From NAT127 sp034717695 (lineage in GTDB: Bacteria > Pseudomonadota > Gammaproteobacteria > Pseudomonadales > Porticoccaceae), in the NCBI GenBank assembly GCA_034717695.1, contig JAYELS010000026.1, positions 1 through 64,000 of the forward strand: a stretch of 64,000 nucleotides of DNA. The letters are read 5' to 3'. The translations under genes and the position numbers were made by a program. Below the pieces are notes generated by a model. The model did no database searches. It was not told the origin of the DNA and was given only the letters and a program-made list of their open reading frames with translations. How positions within the stretch are numbered: position 1 is the stretch's first letter; the number at the start of each line of letters is the position of its first letter. This document shows, one piece after another, positions 16,957 through 25,542 of the stretch.

Positions 16957-18153
16957 TCACAACCCCTCGATCACCTCGCGAATCCGCCGCGCGCCGGCAA
17001 TGCACTCGTCCACCTCCGCCACCAGGGCGAGGCGCACCCGGTGGGCGCCGGGGTTGCCGGCGGGGGTGTCCCGGGCGAGGAAGGTGCCGGGCACCACCTG
17101 GATGTTCGCCTCCCGGTACAGGGCGCGGGCCAAGTCGGTGTCGCTCACCGGGGTGCGGGGCCAGAGGTAGAAACCGGCGTCCGGCGCCATCACCTCCAGT
17201 ACCGGGGCGAGGATGTCCGTCACCGCCTGGAACTTGCGGCGGTATTTGTCGCGGTTTTCCCGCACATGCTGTTCATCACCCCAGGCGGCGATGCTGGCCC
17301 GCTGGATGGGCAGCGACATGGCACAGCCGTGGTAGGTGCGGTAGAGCAGGAACTTGCCGAGCAGTGCGCCGTCACCGGCGACGAAGCCGGAGCGCAGGCC
17401 CGGCAGGTTGGAGCGCTTCGACAGGCTGTGGAACACCACGCAGCGGGCAAAATCGTCGCGGCCGAGCTCGGCGCAGGCCTCAAGCAGGCCCGGAGGGGGG
17501 TTCCCCTCGTCCGGGTAGATCTCCGAGTAGCACTCGTCGCTGGCGATGACGAAGTCGTGGGCGTCGGCGAGGGCGATCAGTCGCTTGAGGCTGCCCATGT
17601 CCAGCACGCTGCCGGTGGGGTTGCCCGGGGAGCAGATATAGAGCAGCTGGCAGCGCTCCCAAACGGCGGCGGGGACGGCGTCGAAATCCGGGGCAAAGCC
17701 GTTGTCCTCGGTGCAGTTGAGCAAGTGGGGGGCGGCCCCGGCCAGCAGGGTGGCGCCCTCGTAGATTTGGTAGAAGGGGTTGGGAAAGGCCACGAGGCTG
17801 TCCGCCGCGGCGTCCACCATCACCTGGGCGAAGGCGAACAGGGCCTCCCGGGTGCCGTTCACCGGCAATACATGGCGATCGGGGTCGAGGGCCGCGGGAG
17901 GAATGGCAAAACGCCGCGCCAGCCAGTCACAGATGGCCGCCCGCAGCTCGTCGATGCCCCTGGTGGCCGGGTAGCTGGACATCCCGGAGAGCTCCCGGGC
18001 GAGGGTCTCCAGCACGAAGGCCGGGGCCGGGTGGCGCGGCTCCCCCATGGCGAAATTGATGGGGGCGAGGCCCGCCGGGGGGGCGAGGTCCGCCAGCAGG
18101 GCGCGGATGCGCTCGAACGGATAGGGTTGCAGTTTGTCGAGGTGGCGATTCAT
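16957..18153 (-). CDS. dapC: Succinyldiaminopimelate transaminase
   Basis: 398-residue fold-type I aminotransferase of the DapC group in the lysine/meso-diaminopimelate pathway. Shows MGEPRHPAPAFV near 36, NGTREALF (about 100), SPGNPTGSV (about 170), and PLP lysine in SLSKRSNLPGLRSGF (about 238-252). Upstream of it on the same strand is glnD, as in Pseudomonas-type chromosomes, which supports DapC over a generic aspartate aminotransferase. Confidence 0.87.
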   Translation of the reverse strand: MNRHLDKLQPYPFERIRALLADLAPPAGLAPINFAMGEPRHPAPAFVLETLARELSGMSSYPATRGIDELRAAICDWLARRFAIPPAALDPDRHVLPVNGTREALFAFAQVMVDAAADSLVAFPNPFYQIYEGATLLAGAAPHLLNCTEDNGFAPDFDAVPAAVWERCQLLYICSPGNPTGSVLDMGSLKRLIALADAHDFVIASDECYSEIYPDEGNPPPGLLEACAELGRDDFARCVVFHSLSKRSNLPGLRSGFVAGDGALLGKFLLYRTYHGCAMSLPIQRASIAAWGDEQHVRENRDKYRRKFQAVTDILAPVLEVMAPDAGFYLWPRTPVSDTDLARALYREANIQVVPGTFLARDTPAGNPGAHRVRLALVAEVDECIAGARRIREVIEGL

Positions 18154-18190
18154 GGGGCGGTGAAATCCGTCGATGGAGTGGGCGCGGGGC

Positions 18191-20893
18191 TCAGATCACG
18201 AGTTTGCGCGGGGTGTCGCCGGCGGAATCCTCGGCGTTGCGGGCGTCCAGCTCGCGGCAGATGGTGTCCTGCAATTGCTGGCAGAAATCCGGGTCCGACA
18301 GGGGCTGGTAATCCAGGTCGGTGATATAGAACACGTCCTCCACCCGCTCCCCCAGGGTGGCGATCTTGGCGCTGTGCAGGCGCAGGCCAAAGCGCATGAA
18401 GATCCGCCCCAGGTGGGCCAGGAGCCCCGGCCGGTCGGGGGTGATCACCTCCAGGGCCGTGAGACTGCGGGCGGTGTCGTTGTGGAGGTAGGTGCGGGTC
18501 TTCATGTTGAAGTGCTTCAACTGCAGCGAAGTGCGACGGCGAACGTTGAAGGTGGAGCTGCTCGGCGCCTTCAGGGCGGCGGACAGGGTGCGGGCGATCT
18601 GCTGCACCCGAGGGCCCTCGCCGAGGGGATTGCCATCGTCCCCGAGCACATAGAACACATCGAAGGTGTGGCCGTTGCTGGCGGTGTGCAGGCGGGCGTC
18701 CTGGATGTTGAGGGACAGCTGGTCGAGGGTCGCCGCGGTGATGGGGAAGACATTGTTGAGGCCGGTGGTATGGATGAAGATCCGCGTCGCCACCGCCTGT
18801 TCGAGCCCCGCCTCGTCCACCACGATCACCGGCTCCTGGCTGTCCGCCGCCTCGCGGATGGCGCGGGTCCAGCGGGCGATCACCCCGGCCCGCTCGCGGA
18901 GGAAGAATTCCTCGTCCACATCGGTCCAGATGGCCCGCGCCGCGGCCTCGTCGATACCCTCGTCGGCGAGGATGTTGAGGGCCTCCTGGCGTGTGCTCGC
19001 CACCCATTCGCCGCGGTTGGCGGGGTTTTCGAGGCCCCGTTGCAGGGCGCGCTTGGTTTCCAGGTAGAGGGTGCGCAGCAGGGACGCCCGCCAACTGTTC
19101 CACAGGGTGGGGTTGGTGCCGCGGATGTCACAAACGGTGAGCAGGAACAGGTAGTCGAGGTGGATCTGGTTGCCGACGATGGAGGCGAAATGCTGGATCA
19201 CGTCCGGGTCGGAGATGTCCTCCCGCTGGGACACCGACGACATCAGCAGATGTTTCTCCACCAGCCACTTGAGCAGCCGCACTTCCTGGGGCGGCAGGCC
19301 GTGGCGCTCGGCGAAATCCACCACATCGACGGAGCCGAGGGCGGAGTGATCGCCCCCCCGGCCCTTGCCGATGTCGTGGTAGAGCCCGGCGATGAACAAC
19401 AGCTCGGGCTTTTGCAGGTTCTTGTAGATGTGGGACGCCACCGGCAGTTGCTCGGTCTCCTCGGGGCGGTCGAGGCGGCGCATGTTGCGGATCACCTGCA
19501 GGGTATGGACGTCCACCGGGTAGATGTGGAACAGGTCGTGCTGGGGCTGGCCGACGATGCGGCCAAATTCCGGCAGGTAGCGCCCCAGGATGCCGTAGCG
19601 GGTCATGCGCTGCAGTTGCAGCGACAGCTTGCCCGGGCAGCTGAACAGGCGCATGAACAGCGCGCGGTTCTGCGGGTCGGCGCGGAAGCGGTCATCGATC
19701 AGGTAGCGGTAGAGCTGCAACTGGCGGATGGTGGCCGCGCGGATGCCCTGGATGGACGGGTCCTCCCCCAGCAGCACGAACAATTCGAGAAGGGCAGAGG
19801 GTTGGCGTTCGAAGACCTTGTCGTCGACGGTCTCGATATAGTCGTCGCGGACCTGGAAACGCTCGTTGATGCGCCGCGCGCGGCGCGCCTTGTCCTTGCG
19901 CAGGATGACTTCGTCGAGGTACTGGAGCAGCACGTCGTTGAGCTCCCGCATCGACAGCACCACCCGGTAGTAGCGGTGCATGAACTGCTCCACCCCGAGG
20001 CGCCGGTCGGTGTCCCGGTAGCCGAACTGGGCCGCCAGCTTGCGCTGGAAGTCGAACAGCAGGCGCTCCTCGGGCCGCTTGGCCAGCAGATGCAGGCCAT
20101 AGCGCACCTTCCAGAGGAACTCCTCGCCGCTGCGCAGCAGGTCGAGCTCCTCCTCGTTGATGAAGCCCTTGCCCATCAGCTCCGACAGGGCGCTGACCTG
20201 GAAGTGGCGGCAGGCCACCCACTTGATCATCTGGATGTCCCGCAGGCCCCCGGGGGCTTCCTTGACGTTGGGCTCCAGGTTGTACTCGGTGTAGCCGTGC
20301 TTGCGGTGGCGGTCGATCTGCTCATCCCACTTGGCGCGGAAAAAGGCAGCCGACGGCCAGATTTTCGCAGGCCCGGTCTTTTTCACCATGAGCTGGCGCA
20401 GGTCCGGGTTGCCGGTGAGGGTGCGGCACTCCATCAGGTTGGTGGCCACGGTGATGTCGGCCTTGGCCTCGTCGACGCACTGGCTGATGGACCGGACACT
20501 CTGGCCGATCTTGAGCTGGATATCCCACAGGAAGGTGAGGAAGCGCTCGATGCTGTCCTTGTAGGGCTTGGTGTTGGATTTCTTGAGGAGAATCAGCAAG
20601 TCGATATCGGAATGGGGGTGGAGCTCGCCGCGGCCGTAGCCACCCACCGCCAACAGGGCGATGTTGTCATCCCAGGAAAACTGCCGCCAGGCGTGCATGA
20701 GGATGCGATCGATGAAGGCCGCGCGCTCATAGACCAGGGTGCTGACCTGCTCCCCCTCGAGGAAACGGCTGTCGAGGTGGCCGTTGGCCGCGGCGATGGC
20801 GTCCTTGAAAACCGTGAGGGGGTTGCCCTCGGCGAGCCGCCGGGCAAAGCGCTGCTCGTCGAAGAACAGCAGGGTCTGGCGGTGGAGTTCCAT
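18191..20893 (-). CDS. glnD: Bifunctional [protein-PII] uridylyltransferase / uridylyl-removing enzyme
   Basis: 900 residues; senses glutamine and adds or removes UMP on PII, setting nitrogen assimilation. Order of domains: nucleotidyltransferase with GGYGRGELHPHSDIDLLIL (about 84-102), PII-uridylyltransferase linker, HD hydrolase domain with GLYHDIGKGRGGDHS near 512, and two C-terminal ACT domains (about 700-890). Starts 18 bp downstream of map and ends 37 bp before dapC, forming map-glnD-dapC. Confidence 0.96.
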   Translation of the reverse strand: MELHRQTLLFFDEQRFARRLAEGNPLTVFKDAIAAANGHLDSRFLEGEQVSTLVYERAAFIDRILMHAWRQFSWDDNIALLAVGGYGRGELHPHSDIDLLILLKKSNTKPYKDSIERFLTFLWDIQLKIGQSVRSISQCVDEAKADITVATNLMECRTLTGNPDLRQLMVKKTGPAKIWPSAAFFRAKWDEQIDRHRKHGYTEYNLEPNVKEAPGGLRDIQMIKWVACRHFQVSALSELMGKGFINEEELDLLRSGEEFLWKVRYGLHLLAKRPEERLLFDFQRKLAAQFGYRDTDRRLGVEQFMHRYYRVVLSMRELNDVLLQYLDEVILRKDKARRARRINERFQVRDDYIETVDDKVFERQPSALLELFVLLGEDPSIQGIRAATIRQLQLYRYLIDDRFRADPQNRALFMRLFSCPGKLSLQLQRMTRYGILGRYLPEFGRIVGQPQHDLFHIYPVDVHTLQVIRNMRRLDRPEETEQLPVASHIYKNLQKPELLFIAGLYHDIGKGRGGDHSALGSVDVVDFAERHGLPPQEVRLLKWLVEKHLLMSSVSQREDISDPDVIQHFASIVGNQIHLDYLFLLTVCDIRGTNPTLWNSWRASLLRTLYLETKRALQRGLENPANRGEWVASTRQEALNILADEGIDEAAARAIWTDVDEEFFLRERAGVIARWTRAIREAADSQEPVIVVDEAGLEQAVATRIFIHTTGLNNVFPITAATLDQLSLNIQDARLHTASNGHTFDVFYVLGDDGNPLGEGPRVQQIARTLSAALKAPSSSTFNVRRRTSLQLKHFNMKTRTYLHNDTARSLTALEVITPDRPGLLAHLGRIFMRFGLRLHSAKIATLGERVEDVFYITDLDYQPLSDPDFCQQLQDTICRELDARNAEDSAGDTPRKLVI

Positions 20894-20911
20894 CGGCGGC
20901 GGCGCCCTCGG

Positions 20912-21694
20912 TCAGGTCATCCAGGGAAAGGTTTCGTCCGGACGGGCGGTCAGCACCTCGATGCCCTCGGCGGTGACCGCCAGGGTGTGCTCCCACTGGG
21001 CGGAGAGGCGGCCGTCCCGGGTCTCCACCGTCCAGCCGTCGCTCTTGAGCTTGGTCTGGTGCTTGCCGGCGTTGACCATGGGCTCGATGGTGAAGGTCAT
21101 CCCCTCCTTCAGAACCAGGCCCGTGCCGGGCTGGCCGAAGTGGAGCACCTGGGGCTCTTCGTGGAATTCGTTGCCGATGCCGTGGCCGCAATAGTCCCGC
21201 ACCACGGAGTAGTAGTTGGACTCGGCGTGCTTCTGGATGGCGTGGCCGATGTCCCCGAGGCGCATGCCGGGGCGCACCAGGGCCATGCCGATATAGAGGC
21301 ACTCCTGGGTAACGCGGATCAGGCGCTGGGCGTGCTCGGGCACCTCGCCGACGCAGAACATCTTGCTGGTGTCGCCGTAATAGCCGTCCTTGATGACGGT
21401 GACATCGATATTGATGATGTCCCCGGACTTCAACACCTTCTTCTCGGAGGGGATGCCGTGGCATACCACATGGTTGACGGAGGTGCAGATGGACTTGGGA
21501 AACCCCTTGTAGTTGAGGGGGGCGGGGATGGCCTGCTGGACGCTGACGATGTACTCGTGGCAGATGGCGTCGAGCTCGGCGGTGGTCACCCCCGGCACCA
21601 CGTGGGGGCCGATCATGTCCAGTACCTCGGCGGCCAGGCGGCCGGCGACGCGCATCTTGGCGATTTCGTCAGGGGTCTTGAGTCGAACGGCCAT
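20912..21694 (-). CDS. map: Methionine aminopeptidase, type I
   Basis: Removes N-terminal methionine from nascent proteins. 260 residues with the five metal ligands in recognisable segments: INIDVTVIKDGYYGDTSKMF (two Asp), GHGIGNEFHEEP (His) and the late Glu pair (TIEPMV, WEHTLAV). ATG at 21694 is preferred to the TTG six codons upstream. First gene of map-glnD-dapC. The usual divergent rpsB neighbour is absent. Confidence 0.95.
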   Translation of the reverse strand: MAVRLKTPDEIAKMRVAGRLAAEVLDMIGPHVVPGVTTAELDAICHEYIVSVQQAIPAPLNYKGFPKSICTSVNHVVCHGIPSEKKVLKSGDIINIDVTVIKDGYYGDTSKMFCVGEVPEHAQRLIRVTQECLYIGMALVRPGMRLGDIGHAIQKHAESNYYSVVRDYCGHGIGNEFHEEPQVLHFGQPGTGLVLKEGMTFTIEPMVNAGKHQTKLKSDGWTVETRDGRLSAQWEHTLAVTAEGIEVLTARPDETFPWMT

Positions 21695-21792
21695 GGCCTT
21701 CAGTCCTTGCAAAAGGGGGACATTGTACCCAAAAGCCGCTCCCCGGGTCAGCAGGACGCCCCCGTCGGCGGGCCCCGGGAAGAAGGTGGGTG

Positions 21793-22596
21793 TCAGGGGC
21801 TGTTGAGGCGCGGATCCCGGGAGTAGTGGATCTCGCCCTGGTAGCCGAGCAGGTACAGGGCCTTCATGTCCCGGGCGTAATGGGCGAAGACCTTCATCAG
21901 GGTTTTGGGATCGGCGGCGAAGTCCTCCCGATAGTCCTCGAACAGGCGGGACACGGTGAGCTTGCCCTCGGCGTAGCGCACCCCGCGATCATCGTTGACG
22001 AAGCGGGTGCCGGCGCTCTTGAGCTGGTCCCGCACGGTGGCGGCGGTGTAGGCCCGGCTGTCCATGTTGGGGCAATCCATGGAGGCGCAGTTGAGGCCGA
22101 AGTGGATGCGGTGGTCCTTCCACACCGGGCGGAGGATGCCGTGCTCGATATCGTTCAGTGACAATTTCTGCCCGGCGATCCTGGCGCTTTTCTCCGACCA
22201 GAGGGTGGCGGGGAGGCTGATGTCGCCGCGGGTGCCGGCCACATGGGGGAGGATCTCCCGCACCGAGAGGGCATTGTAGACGTTGAGCCAGTAGGCCAGC
22301 TGTTCCTGGCGGCTGTAATCCCGGGGGTCGATACTCTCCATCTGCGCGAGGTAGGCATCGAGGGCCCTGGCGGCGGATTTGTCCATGTCCCGGTAGCGGA
22401 ACTGGCGTATGGCGGAATCCGGCGTCTCCACCACATAGGCCGCCAACAGCCTATCCCAGGCGCCGTGATCGATCGGGGCGCTGTTGCGCTCGTTGCTCTT
22501 GCTCCAGAAATCACTGCCCTCCCCGGCCAGCAGCCCAAATGGCATCAACAGCAACGTCACAACAGCAAAGGCGCGAGAGAACAACGTTAAACCCAT
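21793..22596 (-). CDS. Secreted DUF547-domain protein
   Basis: 267 residues with a clear signal peptide (MGLTLFSRAFAVVTLLLMPF then GLLAG). DUF547 signatures: QEQLAYWLNVYNALSVREIL (about 97-116), LSLNDIEHGILR, and FGLNCASMDCPNM (cysteine pair near 170). DUF547 proteins are structurally related to papain/transglutaminase-like hydrolases; no activity is established for this one. Divergent from bioA with 114 bp between start codons. Possibly periplasmic. Confidence 0.82.
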   Translation of the reverse strand: MGLTLFSRAFAVVTLLLMPFGLLAGEGSDFWSKSNERNSAPIDHGAWDRLLAAYVVETPDSAIRQFRYRDMDKSAARALDAYLAQMESIDPRDYSRQEQLAYWLNVYNALSVREILPHVAGTRGDISLPATLWSEKSARIAGQKLSLNDIEHGILRPVWKDHRIHFGLNCASMDCPNMDSRAYTAATVRDQLKSAGTRFVNDDRGVRYAEGKLTVSRLFEDYREDFAADPKTLMKVFAHYARDMKALYLLGYQGEIHYSRDPRLNSP

Positions 22597-22650
22597 GGAA
22601 TGGAAACCTGTAAGCAAGAATGAATGGAAACCAACCGGCGGCTTTGCAAG

Positions 22651-22680
22651 GTGTTTTCCCGGGAAACACTCCCTTACAAT
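22651..22680 (+). promoter_or_regulatory. bioA promoter with a near-perfect palindrome
   Basis: GTGTTTTCCCGGGAAACAC (22651-22669) is symmetric apart from one inserted T. TACAAT at 22675-22680 is a good -10, placing the palindrome over the -35 region, where a repressor would block polymerase. It matches no biotin-regulator site I recall (BirA, BioR or BioQ), so the regulator is unknown. Confidence 0.5.
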
Positions 22681-22710
22681 GGCCGACCACCGAGCGACTC
22701 GAGCCCCACG

Positions 22711-24018
22711 ATGACACCCGAGGACATTGCCCGTATCGACCGGGAGCATATCTGGCATCCCTACTCGTCGACAACCTCTCCGGTCACCAGCTATCCGGTG
22801 GTGCACGCCGAGGGCGTCCACATTCACCTGGCGGATGGACGGCGGCTGATCGACGGCATGTCGTCCTGGTGGTCGGCCATCCACGGTTACAACCACCCTG
22901 CGCTCAACGCCGCGGCGCGGGATCAGCTCGACCACTTTGCCCATGTGATGTTTGGCGGCCTCACCCACGAACCGGCCGCGCGGCTGGTGCAAAGCCTGGT
23001 GGATATTACACCCGGCAATCTCGAAAAGGTATTTCTCTGCGATTCCGGCTCGGTGAGCGTCGAGGTGGCGATGAAAATGGCCGTGCAGTACTGGCAGGCC
23101 CGCGGGCAGGCCGGCAAGCACCGCTTCCTGTCCCTGCGCAGCGGCTACCACGGCGATACCTTTGGCGCCATGTCGGTGTGCGACCCGGTCACCGGGATGC
23201 ACCATTTGTTCAGCCAGGTACTGATGCCACAGCTCTTTGCCGAGGCGCCGGCCTGCCGTTTCGACGAGCCCTGCGGCGCCGATCAGATCGCCGGCATCGC
23301 CGGGCTCATGGCCCATCACCGGAACGAGCTGGCGGCGGTGATCCTCGAGCCGGTGGTGCAGGGTGCCGGGGGCATGCGCTTTTATTCCCCGGACTACCTG
23401 CGCCAGGTGCGCCAACTGTGCGACCGGCACGGCGTCCTGCTCATCGCCGACGAGATCGCCACCGGTTTTGGCCGCACTGGCAAGCTGTTTGCGTGTGAAT
23501 GGGCGGGAATAGCGCCGGACATCCTCTGCCTCGGCAAGGCCCTCACCGGCGGCTACCTGACCCTGGCAGCGACCCTGTGCACCAGCGAGGTGGCCGACAC
23601 CCTGTGCGGCGGCGAGGCGGGGGTGTTCATGCACGGCCCCACCTTCATGGGCAACCCCCTCGCCTGCGCGGTGGCGAACGCCAGCCTCGGGCTGCTCGCC
23701 TCCGGCCACTGGCAGGGCCAGGTCAGTGCCATCGAGGCGGGTTTACGGCGGGAATTGACGCCGCTGCGGGACAGGGATTTCGTGGCCGACGTGCGGGTCC
23801 TCGGAGCCATCGGCGTGGTGGAACTGCGGGATCCGGTGGACATGAAAACCATCACCCCGGCATTTGTCGAGGCGGGTATCTGGGTGCGCCCCTTCGGCAA
23901 GCTGGTGTACCTGATGCCGCCGTACGTCATCGCCGAGGATGAACTGGCGGCCCTGTGCGCCGGACTGACGGGGGTGCTGGACAAAACCCAGGGCCGAACG
24001 CCGGCGCGAACCCAATGA
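22711..24018 (+). CDS. bioA: Adenosylmethionine-8-amino-7-oxononanoate aminotransferase
   Basis: Biotin synthesis: makes diaminopelargonate using SAM as amino donor. 435 residues; class III aminotransferase with HIWHPYSS near 12, the BioA-typical SSWWSAIHGYNHP (about 52), CDSGSVSVE, DEIATGFGRTG, and PLP lysine in LGKALTGGYL (about 280). ATG at 22711 is chosen since the proposed -10 lies at 22675-22680, ruling out the ATG at 22624. No other bio gene is adjacent. Confidence 0.94.
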   Translation: MTPEDIARIDREHIWHPYSSTTSPVTSYPVVHAEGVHIHLADGRRLIDGMSSWWSAIHGYNHPALNAAARDQLDHFAHVMFGGLTHEPAARLVQSLVDITPGNLEKVFLCDSGSVSVEVAMKMAVQYWQARGQAGKHRFLSLRSGYHGDTFGAMSVCDPVTGMHHLFSQVLMPQLFAEAPACRFDEPCGADQIAGIAGLMAHHRNELAAVILEPVVQGAGGMRFYSPDYLRQVRQLCDRHGVLLIADEIATGFGRTGKLFACEWAGIAPDILCLGKALTGGYLTLAATLCTSEVADTLCGGEAGVFMHGPTFMGNPLACAVANASLGLLASGHWQGQVSAIEAGLRRELTPLRDRDFVADVRVLGAIGVVELRDPVDMKTITPAFVEAGIWVRPFGKLVYLMPPYVIAEDELAALCAGLTGVLDKTQGRTPARTQ

Positions 24019-24057
24019 ATCGTTCCGCGCCCCGACAGACATTCGAGGTGGCAAACC

Positions 24058-24480
24058 ATGGACACTGACCACGGGGAATACCTTTTCGTCTACGGCTCCC
24101 TGCGGCGCGACACCGCCGCCGGCCAACCCCACCCCATGCACCGGGTGGTGGCGAGCCACTGCCGTTTTGTGGGGACGGGCCGCTGTCGCGGGCAGCTATT
24201 CGAACTGGGGGGATACCCGGGGCTGGTGCTCTCCAGCCGGGCCGGCGCCCCGGTGAGGGGCGAGATTTACCGGGTCGACAATCCCGGGGCGCTGTGGCCG
24301 ATCCTCGACGCCTACGAGGATTGCGACCCGGGGCAACCCACCCTGTCGGAATACCGCCGGGAGAAAATCCCGGTGACCGCGGGCCCAGGCCGCACCCTGG
24401 CGGCCTGGACCTACCTGTACAACGGGCCGGTGGCCGGCCGCAAGCGCATCCTCTCGGGGGATTACGCCCGCCTCAGCTGA
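24058..24480 (+). CDS. Gamma-glutamylcyclotransferase-like (AIG2/GGCT) protein
   Basis: 140 residues. FVYGSLRRD (about 10-18) is the GGCT substrate loop and E82 in LDAYEDCD fits the catalytic acid. Members cyclise gamma-glutamyl amines or are uncharacterised. GAGG stands 9 nt before ATG. Follows bioA by 39 bp and overlaps the end of convergent trpS by 8 bp. Specific substrate unknown. Confidence 0.82.
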   Translation: MDTDHGEYLFVYGSLRRDTAAGQPHPMHRVVASHCRFVGTGRCRGQLFELGGYPGLVLSSRAGAPVRGEIYRVDNPGALWPILDAYEDCDPGQPTLSEYRREKIPVTAGPGRTLAAWTYLYNGPVAGRKRILSGDYARLS

Positions 24481-25489
24481 GCAGGGCGGAGATACCCACG
24501 GCCTCTTTCAGCCGCGCGAGGAACGGCTCGCTGGTTTCCCGCGCCCTGTCCGCGCCCTTGCGCAGCACCGCTTCGATATATTCCGGCTCGGCCAGCAGGC
24601 GGTTGTAGTGGTCCCGGGCGTCGCGGAGCTGCTCGTTGAGCAGTTCGAACAGGCGCTTCTTGGCCTCGCCCCAGGCTATGCCGTTGGCGAATTCGCGGCG
24701 CATCTCGGCGGTCTCTTCCGCGCTGGCGAAGGCGCGCCAGATCTGGAACAGGGTGGAGCTGTCGGCATCCTTCGGCTCGCCCGGCTCCAGCAGATTGGTC
24801 TTGATCTTGTTGATGTGCTTTTTCAGTTGCTTCTCATCGAGGAAGAGCGGAATGGTATTGCCATAGCTCTTGCTCATCTTGCGGCCATCGAGGCCCTGCA
24901 ATACCGCCGTCTGATCATCCACCACCGCCTCGGGCAGCACGAAGTGCTCGCCGTAGAGGTAATTGAAACGCTGCGCCATATCCCGGGCCATCTCGATATG
25001 CTGGATCTGGTCCCGCCCCACCGGCACCCGGGTAGCGCCGAACATGAGAATATCCGCGGCCATCAACACCGGGTAGCTGAACAGGCCCATGGTGATGCCG
25101 TAGTCCGGATCCTGGCCCTCTTCCTGATTCTTCTGCACCGCATCCTTGTAGGCGTGGGCGCGATTGAGCAAGCCCTTGGCCGCCACGCAGCTCAGCAGCC
25201 ACGCCAACTGGGGAATTTCCGGCACATCGGACTGGCGGTAGAACACCACATTGTCGGTGTTGAGACCGAGGGCCAGCCAGGTGGCGGCGATCTCGCGGCT
25301 CGACTGGCGCACCCTGTCCGGCTCCTGGCACTTGATCAGGGCGTGGAGGTCGGCAAGAAAATAATAGGCCCGGTGGCTGGGATTTTGGCTCTCCGCGATG
25401 GCGGGGCGAATCGCGCCCACGTAATTGCCGAGGTGCGGAGTTCCGGTGGTGGTGATGCCGGTGAGATAGACGTGCTGTGGCTGTGTCAT
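24473..25489 (-). CDS. trpS: Tryptophan--tRNA ligase
   Basis: 338 residues, class I synthetase. HIGH-like TPHLGNYVGAI (18-28), GRDQIQHIEMARD, and KMSKS (about 202-206). Normal length. Start ATG at 25489. Separated by 53 bp from the upstream aminopeptidase gene on the same strand. Confidence 0.96.
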   Translation of the reverse strand: MTQPQHVYLTGITTTGTPHLGNYVGAIRPAIAESQNPSHRAYYFLADLHALIKCQEPDRVRQSSREIAATWLALGLNTDNVVFYRQSDVPEIPQLAWLLSCVAAKGLLNRAHAYKDAVQKNQEEGQDPDYGITMGLFSYPVLMAADILMFGATRVPVGRDQIQHIEMARDMAQRFNYLYGEHFVLPEAVVDDQTAVLQGLDGRKMSKSYGNTIPLFLDEKQLKKHINKIKTNLLEPGEPKDADSSTLFQIWRAFASAEETAEMRREFANGIAWGEAKKRLFELLNEQLRDARDHYNRLLAEPEYIEAVLRKGADRARETSEPFLARLKEAVGISALLS

Positions 25490-25542
25490 GTTCGAACCTT
25501 GAAAACTGACGATAAAAGCGGGCGCTGGGCGCGGCGCGGGCC

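Noticed and set aside
18173..21826. Very long open frame (1217 codons) on the plus strand opposite glnD and map
   Set aside because: It is antisense to two well-supported genes, has low-complexity His/Gly/Ala-rich sequence and comes from third-position GC bias.
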